From Achatina immaculata (lineage: Eukaryota > Mollusca > Gastropoda > Stylommatophora > Achatinidae), in assembly GCA_009760885.1 (NCBI GenBank), contig CM019713.1, forward strand, positions 79,860,247-79,924,246: a DNA stretch of 64,000 bases, in the 5' to 3' direction. Below, in pieces: positions 23,677 through 35,366 of the stretch (position 1 is the stretch's first letter; every line of letters begins with the position of its first letter). The notes beneath the pieces were generated by a model. It had not been told where the DNA came from and did not search any database. It saw only the letters and a program-made list of their open reading frames with translations. Position numbers and translations under genes: made by a program.

Positions 23677-23808
23677 CTTCACATGCTGGGCCAATGTGAG
23701 CCCCAGTACATGACAGACAAAACCCATTTTCCTGGTCACAAAGTTGGTCTTTACACATCGGCGGGCAGGAGAAACTGCAATTTTCTCCGTACTTTCCCAC
23801 GGGACATT
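23677..23808 (-). CDS. EGF-like exon (8 cysteines) of a multi-EGF receptor
   Basis: A 132-bp minus-strand exon with acceptor TTCTTTCAG/AA before 23,808 and donor TGAAG/GTAGTT after 23,677, phase 1-1. One laminin-type EGF module from CPVGKYGENCSFSC to CTGAHIGPAC has eight cysteines in the same spacing as the 21.7-kb exon. The next exon downstream in minus sense is 1.86 kb away and in compatible phase, which supports a shared transcript. Confidence 0.85.
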
Positions 23809-23984
23809 CTGAAAGAACGAGAATAGAACAACTGTATGATCTTCTTGACACTTTTACCAGAAGTTTTAACATCCCAAAATCACATAAAGCTGTACTATCA
23901 TTATATTATATATCAGTAATATACTTTAACAACATTAACAAAAACAATAACAACAACAAAAGATTACATATAACAGAACTGCAT

Positions 23985-24530
23985 GATGAAGAGGAGATTA
24001 AAATGACATCTATCGCTCATCACAAGGTAAATCAACTAAAGAAGCTGTGCAGAAGGACAGATAAAACTACAAAATTTTATTTTAAAGACATGCATTTCAC
24101 CCATCGCAACATATGTCCATAAGACCTCTACACTTAACAAAACAAATGAGAAACAAGTAAGTGCCTTTGAATGTAAATGCTAATGAAGAGTCATTCACAT
24201 ATCATGGACACAGAGAAGAACATATACATCCATACTACAAGAATTTAATATTGAAGAAGGCTGGTTAGTAAAGAAGATTAAATAAAGAAAACTTCAGCAT
24301 TTTGGACATAGATAACGTCATGGCAGTTTAGAGAAGACAGTATGGAAAAGGTACATAATGTGAAAAAGAAAGAAAGAAAGACTAAAGCAAAGATGGGCAA
24401 CAAGGCGTTGCTGATAATTTGTGAATGGATGCATTAGCAACAAGGCATCTTGCTCAGAACCAAGAGGCCTTCACGACTGCTGTTATTAAGGTAAAAGGTC
24501 TAGAACAAACATACTAATGAGTGATGAATG
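23985..24530 (+). pseudogene. LINE-A 3' fragment, highly decayed
   Basis: Plus-strand match to the LINE-A C-terminal region (CATCTATCGCTCATCACAAG, CCATCGCAACATATG, ATTTAATATTGAAGAAGGCT). It ends in a degenerate GAGTGATGAATGAAA tail. Many indels. Confidence 0.75.
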
Positions 24531-24892
24531 AAAGATGAAGGTAGTCAAAATTCAACTGATTTGGAATAAACGGAAACATGAAAAACACCCGGAAAAAAAA
24601 GACAGTGAACGGCTGGCACAGAAGATAATGGACAATTTAAGTGTGATCATATAAGAGAGAAATCAGAGAGTTATCTTATTATAATCATCAAAGATGGAGA
24701 TTAAATCAGGAAGCATGAATGTCCACTCTTCTGATAAGACAATGAATTACATTAAGTTACTCATTCAGGTTCAGTAAAAAAGGTGTCCGGTGACGAGTTC
24801 CTTTCCAATTTTAATTTAAAGAAAAAGAGACCCACTTCGGCAGATAGTGAAAACGACACTATCTCCATCTCTCTCTCTAATAACTCTCTTTC

Positions 24893-24894
<2 letters not shown>

Positions 24895-24961
<67 letters not shown>
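24895..24961. repeat. (TCTG)n then (TC)n microsatellite
   Basis: Five TCTG units followed by a long TC tract directly upstream of a LINE RT fragment. Confidence 0.98.
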
Positions 24962-24966
<5 letters not shown>

Positions 24967-25385
24967 TCTCTACCGTCTTTGTTGATTTCAAGAAAGCCTT
25001 CGATATGATTGATCATGAAATTCTTGCAAAAAAGCTGGAAGGCTATAGATTACACCCCCTACCTAACAAAATTTATTACATCTTTTCTCTCAGGTAGAAA
25101 ACAAGTAGTTTGCTTTAGAAACAAAGTATCTGGCTCGTCTGTGGTTGATACCGGTATTCCTCAAGGCTCCAATCTCGGTCCTCTTCTCTTTGGTACCTGT
25201 ATTAACGACCTACCACTACATTTAAAGCACTCTTCATGTGATCTTTTCGCTGATGACTGTATTGTTTACAATAGTGACTATGACATTAATAAACTACAGA
25301 CAACGCTCCAAAATGATATAAACAGTTTGATTAAATGGAGTAATAAAAATGGTATGTTGATAAACAAGACAGACATAACTAATCA
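24962..25385 (+). pseudogene. CR1/L2-like LINE RT fragment
   Basis: Reads FVDFKKAFDMIDHEILAKKL, then after a small frameshift SFLSGRKQVV, TGIPQGSNLGPLLFGTCIND and DLFADDCIVYNS with the catalytic FADD box intact. IPQGS..GPLLF..YINDLP is characteristic of CR1/L2/Rex-type RTs and unlike LINE-A to -D here. Only palm motifs are present, so it is a dead fragment. Confidence 0.8.
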
Positions 25386-25780
25386 CATAAAGAAGAGTGA
25401 TAAAACATGCTCGATAACTAAGATATATAAGACTGATCAACGAAAACAAGAAGTCAAACTGATCATACAAACAGGATATACAAGTCTGATCAGATACAAA
25501 ATATTTTTAAAACTCATGAGATAAACAAGATATACCACGACTGATTAGATAAACACCATGTACAAGACTGATTAAGATAAACAAGATATTCAAAAATTAT
25601 TAGATAAACGCGATATACAAAACTAATCAGATAAACAAGATATACCAAGGTTGATTAGATAAACAAGATATACAAGACTGATTAGAAAAACAAGATATAC
25701 AAGACTGATTAGATAAGCAAGATATACAAGACCGATTAGATAAACAAGGTATACAAAGGAGATACTGAAGAAATAAACAC
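25386..25780. repeat. Degenerate 27-28-bp tandem repeat
   Basis: Repeated variants of ACTGATTAGATAAACAAGAT plus ATACAAG. Diverged to both sides. Confidence 0.8.
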
Positions 25781-26364
25781 GAGAGATACGTTTACTGAAA
25801 TAAACAGCATAGACTGGACTGATGAGATAGACAGGTCAGACAAGGCTGATCAGATAAACAACTACTCAGACAAATGAGAGAGACAAATCAAATTAAACAA
25901 AGAAGAGAAACTAGACTTTGCAGGCAAACAAGAAAAACACGTTTAGCCAGAAAAGAAGAGGAATAAAACAAGCCAGACAATAAGAGAAAAACGCTGACCA
26001 CACAAATAAGATGCAAAGGACAGGCCAGACAACTAATAAGAGAGACGAGATTGACCAGACAACCAAGATATTCAAGTAAACAGAAAAAGACAAACTAAAA
26101 GTATAGAAATAAACGTCTTCTCGAAAAGTCACATTAATGAACACAAAGAATGATAATGCTAATGTTACCCGAGATACAGCAAAATAGATATGCAAACTCT
26201 CATACAGACAACAAGTTTGGTATAGGGAATTGTAAAAATACAACAATTAAATAGACGAACAGAATAATCAAAGGATAACAGGTAAATAGACAGATGGACC
26301 AGCAAAGAAATATAATAGACAGATTAGTGTGGGAGTTTCTGATTAATGATGATGAACTGTGACA
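25781..26364. other. Purine-rich low-complexity sequence
   Basis: Decaying GACAGACAAG-type text continues the array to its left. No gene recognised. Confidence 0.4.
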
Positions 26365-27185
26365 TAGTGTCGCGTATACTAGGATATTATTGTTATTATA
26401 GATGTTGTTTTTATTATTATTACTATTAATATTTGTATTATATTTATGACTACTATTGATGAATAGAATGTAGATAAGAAACGATGGAAAATTTGACAAG
26501 CAGAGAGGGAGGAACACCCCCACAGTATTAGTAGTCTTACGGTAGAATTAAGTAGATACTTAGAAATACTAGACAGGATGGACGCAGATAACATGGGGCG
26601 GATTAAGGAAATAAATCCAGAATACGAACTAGGAGGATTTACTCAGATAACAACAGAACGGATAGAGACAGACAGACGAATATTGTGTAAATAGATATCC
26701 CCTACAGGTATAGCATACACCTGTGGACGGATTTGACGCAACAGACTTACTGACAGGTGATACATATTTGCTAATCTTAGGACGCAATTTCCATACATGA
26801 ATAGAATAGCCCAATCAGTATGTAGTCAGCCAGCTGACCAGTAGAAAGATTTAGGGGTGTTTCCTATTGGATAACTGACTTACTATATATAAGTTAGGTA
26901 TGCAGTTTTGAAAAAGATACAAAATACAGAGATAGACAAAAAGAAGAATAGAAAGATAGGAGAGCAACGACAGATAGAACAGAGGACAGAGTCAATAGAT
27001 ATTCAGGAGAGCAGATTAAACCAGAAGTAGTTTTAGGAGAGACTGAAGATGTGTTACTATTTAGTTACTATTAGTAATGCGTGAGAATGCAGATTTGATA
27101 TTTTTGAAACTCTATAAAATGTTTTCGGAGATGCCTTAATTTGATATTTCTGAATATCATTTGATAACTTTTTAAGATAAATTCT
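26365..27185 (+). repeat. LTR-like repeat E, copy 1, left part
   Basis: Shares blocks with 46,380-46,760 and 51,600-52,140, notably AGAAGTAGTTTTAGG and TTTGATATTTTTGAAAC, and a TTATTATT-rich start. It continues at 28,725-28,985 after a LINE-B insertion. Ends unresolved. Confidence 0.5.
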
Positions 27186-28724
27186 GATCAATATACAATA
27201 ATATATTCAGGAGGTGAGAAACATAAACGAGGAGTAGGAATAATATTTGACCAGCAAACATCAAGGACAGTTGTGAGATATTTGCTTCTGGGAACGAGTC
27301 CAACTAGCTTAACAAAAAGAACGACCAGTAAACACAAATATTATACAAGTGTACGCTCCAACAGCTGATAGTTCTGAAGAGGATGTACAGCTATTTTATA
27401 ATGAAATAGATACAGCCCTGAAACACAAAGTCACATGAAGTTGCTATAGTCATGTGAGATTTTAATGCCAATGTTGTTAAAGGAAGAACTTCAGACATTG
27501 TTGGTGATTACGGACTGGGGAAGAGGAATGATTGAGATAGTAAATTAATCGAATGAGCAAAAATACATAGCATAGTTGTGGGAAACACCCGGTTTAAGCA
27601 ACATCCATGAAGACTGGCAACGTAATGCAGCCAAAACAAAACGATTTTTAACCATATAGACTACAGATTAATCAACAAACGATTCCGGAATGCTTTTCTA
27701 ACAACGACAACCATGTCAGGAGCTGACTACAATAGTGACCTCGACCCAATGTGTTGAAAAAGTTAGAATAAAGCTAAGGAAAGCATGAAGAAAAGTGAGA
27801 AACTTCAAACTGAATGTTGAACTCCTTAAAATAACCAATAACTGCGAGAACAATACAGAGTTATTATAACAAATAGATACAATGCTATAGCACAGATAAA
27901 TAGTATAGAGGAACAATTGGCATTGTTAAGAGATTTTATACACCAAACTCTTAAGGAGATAATACCACCAAAAACACAAGCCCCCAAGAGTAAATGGGCG
28001 ACAGATGATTCAGAAAGTCAACAAAGAAAGTGACAGAAAGATGTTACTTTGAACATAAAAAAGACAGAGACTATTTTTATATCTAAGAAATCAAATCCAA
28101 CAACATGTAGTATAAAATTAAATGGATCTATTCTAAAGATGGTGCAGAAATTGAAATACATTGGAGCAGTAATAACTTCAGATGAGACATGCAGAACAGA
28201 AATTAAGAACAAAATAGACCAAGAAAAACAGTATTTCAGAGAATGAGACACACTATCCATCACATCCGTATCAATGAATGTTATAAAACGAGTCCTAAAA
28301 TGCTATATTGAACCATATTATATAGAAATGAATCATGGACAATAGGCAGATCGCCACAAAAGTACTTTGGAAGCAGTAGAAATGTGATTTATTTGAAGAA
28401 TGTTTTAATTCCCTGGACAGCAAAAACAACTAATAGAATGTTTGAGAAGATCTTGAGATACAAAGAATATTTTCACAAAAGTAAGAGAGAGCCAATGTAC
28501 TTTCATGCAATGAGAAGAGAGGGCATTGAAAATATTATAACATCAGGATAAATAGAGGGAAGACGTTCCAGGGAAGGACCACGAGAAATGATATTGGACA
28601 GTCTGACAAGAAAGTGTGAAAGGAGATCACCAACTGAGCCAATGGCCTGCATGAAGAATCAGTTACTATGGAGAAGCATAATAGCCAACGCCAGATTGCA
28701 CGGCACCTGATGATGATGATGAGT
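27186..28724 (+). pseudogene. LINE-B copy with internal deletion
   Basis: The endonuclease part (27,186-28,010) aligns with 31,725-32,545. At about 28,015 the sequence jumps to the RT C-terminal part (28,020-28,724), aligning with 33,690-34,400, so about 1.15 kb including the RT palm is missing. It contains many stops and ends GGCACCTGATGATGATGATG like other LINE-B tails. It could only have moved, if at all, with enzymes from another copy. Confidence 0.85.
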
Positions 28725-28985
28725 ATTAAAATTGACTAAAATTTGATTCAAGAACGAACTATCTGTGTTCTATAATGATTTTGTGTGTCAAGATTTCAGT
28801 CTTGTGGTGAACAAAATAGTATCATATGTAGTGACGTCCTGTGTCAGGGCCACAGAATAAATGGCAGTGAGAGTAAGTTAACTTAATGGTTATATATAAG
28901 AACAACAGAGATTACAGACAATTCAATGGAGAACAGTTCAACATTATAATAAATACTAATAAATCAATGAACATCATTAATATTA
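28725..28985 (+). repeat. LTR-like repeat E, copy 1, right part
   Basis: Aligns by eye to 52,170-52,400 (ATTCAAGAACGAACTAT, GTTCAGTCTT, GGCAGTGAGAG-type text). It is separated from its left part by the LINE-B copy. Confidence 0.5.
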
Positions 28986-29009
28986 TAATAATTCAGAACT
29001 ATTCTGTGT

Positions 29010-29301
29010 TCTAGAAAAATGGTAGGGCTCGCATTATTTTTTGTCAAGTTTTCCTGTTTTCGCCGAGTTTTTCAACTCTATAAAGGGAAGTTATTCATAT
29101 TAAACTGGCTTCTCTTAACAATGTCCTCTTTTGAGTTTCACGTGATCGACCTTCTTCTTCAGCCTGTTGTGCTCCACTTGATAGCTTATTTTGGTATTCT
29201 CTTATTGTAACTTCTAGTCACATGACCGACATATTTCCTTCTTATTTTTCTGATCACCCACGAGACAGCTTGTTGTTTGCTCATCTGTCTTATCTCTGTC
29301 A
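29010..29301 (-). pseudogene. LINE-F 3' fragment
   Basis: Matches 17,590-17,850 (GTTTTCCTGTTTTCGCCGAG, CTCTTAACAATGTCCTC, CACATGACCGACATAT). Minus-strand RT C-terminal end, abutting the LINE-C 3' end. Confidence 0.75.
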
Positions 29302-29685
29302 ATCATTCAATCAAGTGCCGTGCCGCGTGGCGTAGACAATCAGTTCTCTCCACAATTCCCTGTCTTTATACTTGATTATGAGAACCGCCGGTGACTTTCT
29401 TCCTAGCCACACTGACAGTCCATCCAGTAACTTCCTTCTCTGTCTTCCTCTGTCTCTTCTTCCCTGTATTTTTCCAGTAGCCGCAATGAGTTGCAATTTT
29501 ACTCTTCTCAGAATATGTCATACAGATCTCGCTTTCAGCCTCTGATCTTTGTTGTAAATTGTCTTTTAACTCCAGCCTGTCCTAAGACTTCTTCGTTGGT
29601 TTTCTTAGCTGTCCATGGCACCTTCAACATCCTTCTTATGAACCGTACTTCCAAGGACTCTATTTCTTGCTGTACTCTCTTATTC
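29302..29685 (-). pseudogene. LINE-C 3' end (left part of a split element)
   Basis: Minus-strand C-terminal RT sequence: VRFIRRMLKVPWTAKKTNEE, RRDRGRQRRKLLDGLSVWLG and LWRELIVYATRHGT, ending at an ATTGAATGATTG tail. The rest of the same element is at 35,289-35,366 and 36,489-39,430. The 12-bp duplication ACTCTCTTATTC at 29,674-29,685 and 35,289-35,300 marks where LINE-A inserted. Confidence 0.85.
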
Positions 29686-31087
29686 CACATGGACATCACC
29701 TGATAGGAAAACCAGGAATCAAATAGACTACATTTTAATGCAAAGAAGGTGGAGGACAAGTATAACATCAGCAAAAGCTTTACCAGGTGCTGATTGTGAC
29801 ACGGACCATGAGTTATTAATAGCAGACGTGAAGATAAAGATAAAAAAGACAGTTGGAGGATCAAGACCACTCTGCTTTGATCTTACAAATATACCAGAAC
29901 AATACGGTATAGAAGTGAAGAACCGTTTCGAAATCATGATGGCTGTACAGGAGGAGATGACACCAGATGATTGGGCTACACGGGCCAGAGATATCTTAAT
30001 AACAACAGCTAAAGACATGGTTCCAGTAAAGAAAACACAAAAGAATGGATAGATTAAACCAGGCACACTGGAACTGATAAAACAACGTAGATAAATGAAG
30101 ACGCAATGGAAAGTGACAAACAACAAGAAAGAGAAATATAAAACGTTAACGAAAGAAGTACGAAGAAAGATAAGAAAAGACAAAAAACAATACATACAAG
30201 ATAGTTGTGAAAGAATGGAAGAAAGTCATAAGTGTGAAAGAGATAGTGATTTTTTTAAAGAAATGAAGACATTGACGAGAAATGTAACACCTAAGCTAAA
30301 TGAAATTTGTGAATAGATGCTGAATACCTTGACAGAGACAGAGGAAATTCTAGAAAGATGGAATGAATATTGCAAAGGAATGTATGAAACAACCGACTGT
30401 GGAAGCAGAAATCATTAGTGTGAATTATTATTGTAGGAGAAAGAACCCGAACCGACAATAGAAGAAGTTTTATGGGCAATAAAGAACCTGAAAAATGGTA
30501 AATCACCAGGGTGAATTTATTAAAGCAGGACCAGAGCAGTGTGCAACAATCTATCATGCACTATGTAAAAAGATATGGCATTCAGGTATTTGGCCAAAAG
30601 AGTGGAAAAGAACTGTATTCATACCATTGCCAAAAAAGGGTAACCTGAAATTATGCACAAACTACAGAACTGTTGCCCTGATTAGTCATGCCAGTATAAT
30701 TCTGAAAAAAATTATAATGGTTAGACTTCGAAAGAAAATAGAAGTCTATATGGTCCAAACTGGTTTCAGGCAAGGAAGAGGATCAAGAGATCATATATTC
30801 AATATAAGATTAATAATAGAGAATGAAGAGGGTTTAATGTGAATTTATAGTTATCCTTTATAGAGTACTCAAAGGCATTTGATTGTGTACAGCACCAGAA
30901 ACTTCGGGAAATAATGGAAAAAATGCGATTTCCAACACATTTGATACAATTAACATCACTGCTGTATCTAGACCAACAGGCAGCAGTAAGAATAAATGGT
31001 GAAACAACATCTTGATTTGACATAAAACACGGGGTCTGTCAGAGGTGCATATTGTCACCTACTTATTTAAAACTTGTATACTGAAAA
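29686..31087 (+). pseudogene. LINE-A copy inside LINE-C, left part
   Basis: 5'-truncated LINE-A that begins within the endonuclease (SPDRKTRNQIDYILMQRRW), then CDTDHELLIADVKIKIKKTV (catalytic His motif), TPDDWATRARDILITTAKDM, the RT thumb/finger start FIPLPKKGNLKLCTNYRTVA and YMVQTGFRQGRGSRDHIFNI, and stops at ILSPTYLKLVY where LINE-B is inserted. It resumes at 34,416. The outer 12-bp duplication and the internal 10-bp duplication ATACTGAAAA (31,078-31,087 and 34,416-34,425) fix both junctions. Several stops and frameshifts. Confidence 0.9.
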
Positions 31088-31439
31088 ATCTGGTAAAGCT
31101 GGGGCGACCATCCCCAACCCAGCGCGTCACAGGTGGCGGATGGTGAAAGTCCTCCAGATATGGAGGATCCCTGTGAATAAGGAGTTATCCAAATAAGCAG
31201 GCGCGGACCAACTGGCGGTAGACTCAGAGAGCGAGGTGGAGTAGTAGGTGGCTCTACTACTCCTATAAAGTGCCTCAGGTGCTCAGTGAAGTGAATACCA
31301 GGCGGGTCAGAGGCGCCTTAAAACCTCTCGCTCCCGCTGCCTTGCGGGTAGGACAGGAAGTCCATAGGCTAGCGGAGAGTCCGTACACAAACCGACAGAA
31401 GGCAACGGGAAACCACTGTTGTAATTCCCAAGAATAATT

Positions 31440-32537
31440 ATGCTTAAACAGAATAATCGATTCATCATGAACGACGTTAATGGATGTTCCTCTGGAACAG
31501 CCTCGTCCGGTAGGGCAGCTCACGAGCCACAGGTGAGGCCAGATTGTCATCAAGCCACTGGTGGCAAAACTAACAAGTTCAAAATAGCAACATGGAATGT
31601 TAGAACTTTATTCCAGGCTGGAAAATTAGAAAATGTAAAGATGGAAATGGAAAGGATGAAGATCAACATATTAGGAATGAGTGAAGTTAGATGGATAGGT
31701 GCAGGGAAGATAAACTCAGATAAATATTCAATAATATATTCAGGAAGTGAGAAACATGAACGAGGAGTAGGAATTATATTTGATGAACAAACGGCAAGGA
31801 CACTTGTAGGATATTTGAACATCTCGGACCGAGTCCTGCTAGCCCAACTGAAAGGACAACCAATAAACATAAATATTATACAAGTGTACGCTCCAACATC
31901 TGAAAGCTCTGAAGAAGATTTACAGCTATTTTATAATGACATAGAGACAGCACTAAAACACACAAAGTCACATGAAGTTACCATAGTCATGGGAGATTTT
32001 AATGCCAAAGTTGGTAAAGGAAGAACTTCAGACATCGTTGGTGACTATGGACTGGGGGAGCTGAATGACAGAGGTTATAAATTAATTGAATGGGCAAGAA
32101 TACACAGCATAGTTGTAGGAAACACCTGGTTTAAACAACATCCTCGAAGACTGGCAACGTGGTGCAGTCCAGACAAAAATACTTTTAACCAGATAGACTA
32201 CATATTAATCAACAAAGGATTCCACAATGCGTTACTGACAACAAAAACCATGCCAGGAGCTGACTGCAATAGTGACCATGATCCACTCTGTGGAAAAGTT
32301 AGAATAAAACTAAAGAAAGCAGGCAGAAAAGTGAGAAACATCAAACTGAATACAGAACTTCTTAAAAATGACCAAGAACTGAGAGAACAATACAAAGTTA
32401 TTATAACAAATAGATACAATGCAATAGCAAAGATAAATAGTATAGATGAACAATGGGAAATGTTAAGAGATTCTATCCACCAAACTGTTAAGGAGACAAT
32501 ACCACCAAAAAAGAAGCCCCTAAAAATAAATGGATGA
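31440..32537 (+). pseudogene. LINE-B apurinic-type endonuclease ORF (365 codons)
   Basis: The exonuclease-endonuclease-phosphatase fold is complete by motif: WNVR with Asn53, SEVRW with Glu82, QVYAPT with Tyr150, MGDFNAKVG with Asp186 and Asn188, NQIDYI with Asp253 and NSDHDP with Asp279/His280. In such elements it nicks the target for reverse transcription. The ORF ends at a TGA overlapping the RT ORF start by 4 bp. Comparison with 27,960-28,010 shows one base fewer in the A-rich stretch around 32,505-32,520, so this was one EN-RT frame broken by a 1-bp deletion. The first ATG is uncertain; ~45 residues of non-conserved N-terminus precede the domain. Confidence 0.85.
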
Positions 32538-34192
32538 CAGACGACATCTTAGGACTGATGGACAAGAGGAGCAGGAGTAAAAATAACGAGAAAAAATATA
32601 ACAAGATAAATAAAGAAATAAGACGCAAATGCAGAGAAGCAAAAGAAGTGTGGTTAAATGAGCAGTGCAGACAGATAGAGGACTCTCACATTAAAGACAG
32701 CAAAAACATGCACAAACGAATTAATGAACTCACAGGCAGGAAAACAAAATATACCACAGGATGCCTGAAATCGAAAGAAGGTAAAATGTTAATGGGAAAA
32801 GAAGACATTGTGGACAGGTGGACAGAGCATATCGGTGAGCTATATGGAGGAGAAAGACCAGAATTAACACCAGATACTGAAAACTGTGAGGGACCACCAA
32901 TACTTCAAGATGAAATCATAGATGCCATCAAACACATGACGAAAGGAAAAGCAACTGGGCCTGATAATATAACAATAGAAGAAATAGAGGCACTAGAGGA
33001 GACAGGAATAAAAATAATAACCAAGTTACTGAATGACATTTACAACAGTGGTTATTTTCCCAGTGACCTGATTAAATCCACGTTTATAGCACTACCAAAG
33101 AAACCAGGTGCAAAGGAATGTGACGACCACCGGACTATCAGCCTCTCATGTCACATAACGAAGCTATTTCTGAGAATAATTATGAGAAGAGCAAGGAAAA
33201 AGATAAAAATGGAAATAGCAAATGAACAGTTTGGATTTGTTGAAGGAAAGGGAACACACAATGCCATTTATGCTTTACGAACACTAACAGAAAGAGCTTT
33301 AGAAGTACAGAAAGATCTCTACTTATGCTTCACTGATTACACCAAGGCATTTGACAAGGTGAAACATAATGAAATTATTAAAATGCTTGAAGACATCAAT
33401 ATAGACGGCAAAGACCTGAGGATTGTAAAACATCTATACTGGCAGCAAGAAGCAGCAGTTCGAGTTGAAAATAGAATTGGAAAATATCAACCTATAAAAC
33501 AAGGGGTGCGACAAGGATGTGTACTATCTCCAGAACTTTTTTCTCTGTATAGTGAGAATATTCTAAGAAGAATCATCACAGAACCAGGCATAAAAATTGG
33601 AGGATACAATATTAACAACCTTCGGTATGCTTACGACACAGTACTGATAGCTGAGAACCAACAAGACCTGCAAAATCTCTTGGATAAAGTCGCCAAAGAA
33701 AGTGAACAGAAAGGCCTTACTTTGAACATCAAAAAGACAGAGACTATGGTTATATCTAAGAAACAGAATCCACCAGCATGCAGTATTAAATTAAACGGAA
33801 CTATTCTAAAGCAGGTGCAGAAATTCAAATACCTTGGAGCAGTAATAACTTCAGATGGGAAATACAGAATAGAAATTAGGAATAGAATAGGCCAAGCAAA
33901 GACTGCATATCAGAGAATGAGAAACATATTAACCAACACATCCTTATCAATGATTGTTAGAAAACGAGTCCTAAAATGCTATATTGAACCTATCTTATTA
34001 TATGGAAGTGAATCATGGGCAATAGGCAAGTCTGCACAAAAATCATTGGAAGCAGCAGAAATGTGGTTTATTAGAAGAATGTTGCGAATCCCCTGGACAG
34101 CAAAAATAACTAATGAAGAATGTATGAGAAGAGCTGGAGAGACAAAAAACCTTGTCAAAAAGATAAGAGAGAGAGACAATGTACTTTCATAG
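32534..34192 (+). pseudogene. LINE-B reverse transcriptase ORF (552 codons), catalytic box damaged
   Basis: RT motifs in order: ATGPDNITIEEIEAL, FIALPKKPGAKECDDHRTIS, EQFGFVEGKGTHNAIYAL, FTDYTKAFDKVKHNEII (catalytic Asp), GVRQGCVLSPELFSLYSENI and LRYAYDTVLIAEN. The last box should be YADD but reads YAYD at residues 365-368: codon TAC at 33,632-33,634 where the second LINE-B copy has GAC. That removes a metal-binding aspartate. The ORF ends at 34,190 after a further frameshift. The C-terminus continues in another frame to RSIIANASRHGT and TGA at 34,399. A nearly intact but inactive copy. Confidence 0.9.
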
Positions 34193-34415
34193 GACATGCA
34201 ATGAGAAGAGGGTGCATTGAAAATATTATGACAACAGGAAAAATAGAAGGAAGAAGATCAAGATGAAGACCAAGAGAAATGATACTGGACAGTCTGACGG
34301 GATGGTGTGAGAGGAGATCACCAACTGAGCTGATGGTTTGTATGAAGGATCGTGTACTCTGGAGAAGCATAATAGCCAACGCCAGTCGGCACGGCACATG
34401 ATGATGATGATGATG

Positions 34416-35288
34416 ATACTGAAAATATAACGAGAAATGTTAGAGAAGATGTAGACAAGGAATATTATGATGCATTACAATTGGAGGTTATGAAATACCA
34501 GAGATTAGATATGTTGATGACACAATATTACTGTCCACAACACAAAAATTAATGGAAAAACAAAAAAAAATGTAAGTCCATAAGAACAGCAAAGAACAAA
34601 ACATCTATCTTAATGCAAAGAAACTACAATGATGTCAACTTACAAAACAAACAAGGAAGCTGAAATATGTATCAATGAGGAAAAACTGGAAGAAGTGGAG
34701 AGTTTTGAATATCTTGGATCACTACTAACTAATAATGGAGATACAATGAGGGAAATTAAAAGGAGGACATCTATTGCTCTTCACAAAGTAAAATAAATAA
34801 AGAATATGTGGAGAGTAGCAGACAGAATCACAAAATAATATTTTTAAGGCTTGCATCTTTCCCATCGCAACATATGCCTGTGTGACCTGGACATTTAACA
34901 AAACAGCTGAGAAACACATAAATACCTTTGAAGGTAAATGCTACAGCAAAGTTTTGCAAATATCGTGGACACAAAAAAAAAACAAATATATCTATACTGC
35001 AAGAACTTAATATTGAAGAAGGCTTGCTAGTAAAGAGGAATAAAGAGAGAAAACTTAAATATTTTGGACACATTAAACGTCACGAGAATTGAGAGAAGAC
35101 CGTATCGGAAGGATACATAATTGGAAAAAGAAAAAGAGGAAGACCAAAACAAAGATGGCTGCAAGACTTCGTTGACGATCTGCAAATGGATGCAGCAGTG
35201 GCAGGCCATCTTGCTCACAACCAAGAGGCCTACAGGAGTGCTGTTTGGGAGGCAAAGTTCCGCAAAGGACATGCAAATCAATGAATGA
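34416..35288 (+). pseudogene. LINE-A copy inside LINE-C, right part
   Basis: Continues the LINE-A of 29,686-31,087: EYYDALQLEVMKYQ-type text, a catalytic region reading YVDDTILLS, then the C-terminal end (ERKLKYFGHIKRHEN, GKRKRGRPKQRWLQDFVDD) and a CAAATCAATGAATGA tail. The 12-bp duplication ACTCTCTTATTC follows at 35,289-35,300. Confidence 0.9.
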
Positions 35289-35366
35289 ACTCTCTTATTC
35301 ATGGATCATGCTTTACATCCATAAAACATAATTGGCTCGACGTAACATTTAATTACTCAGAGTCTT
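35289..35366 (-). pseudogene. LINE-C short middle piece between two insertions
   Basis: On the minus strand it reads KCYVEPIMFYGCKA followed by a stop and SMNKR, an RT C-terminal segment parallel to LINE-B KCYIEPILLYGSESW. It joins 36,489 (right) to 29,685 (left) when both insertions are removed. Confidence 0.8.

Larger units (their letters stand above)
31088..34415 (+). mobile_element. LINE-B, near full-length, nested in LINE-A
   Basis: A 3.33-kb element flanked by the 10-bp duplication ATACTGAAAA. It has a 5' UTR (31,088-31,439) that is GC-richer than the rest, an endonuclease ORF, an RT ORF, a stop directly at the 3' end and an (ATG)n tail at 34,399-34,415. It is the best preserved transposon in the window and the youngest of the nest, since it lies inside LINE-A, which lies inside LINE-C. 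Clade is tentatively RTE-like from its compact EN-RT plan. Confidence 0.9.

Noticed and set aside
24761..25016. Arg-Glu dipeptide repeat protein (minus strand)
   Set aside because: Translation of the (TC)n/(TCTG)n microsatellite.
26200..26523. Hydrophobic minus-strand open frames as membrane proteins
   Set aside because: They are reverse readings of purine-rich low-complexity DNA, which yields Phe/Leu/Ser-rich peptides by composition.
32534..34192. Independent host gene encoding a 552-residue reverse transcriptase
   Set aside because: Target duplications, 3' (ATG)n tail and other genomic copies show it is part of a LINE. The catalytic box is mutated.
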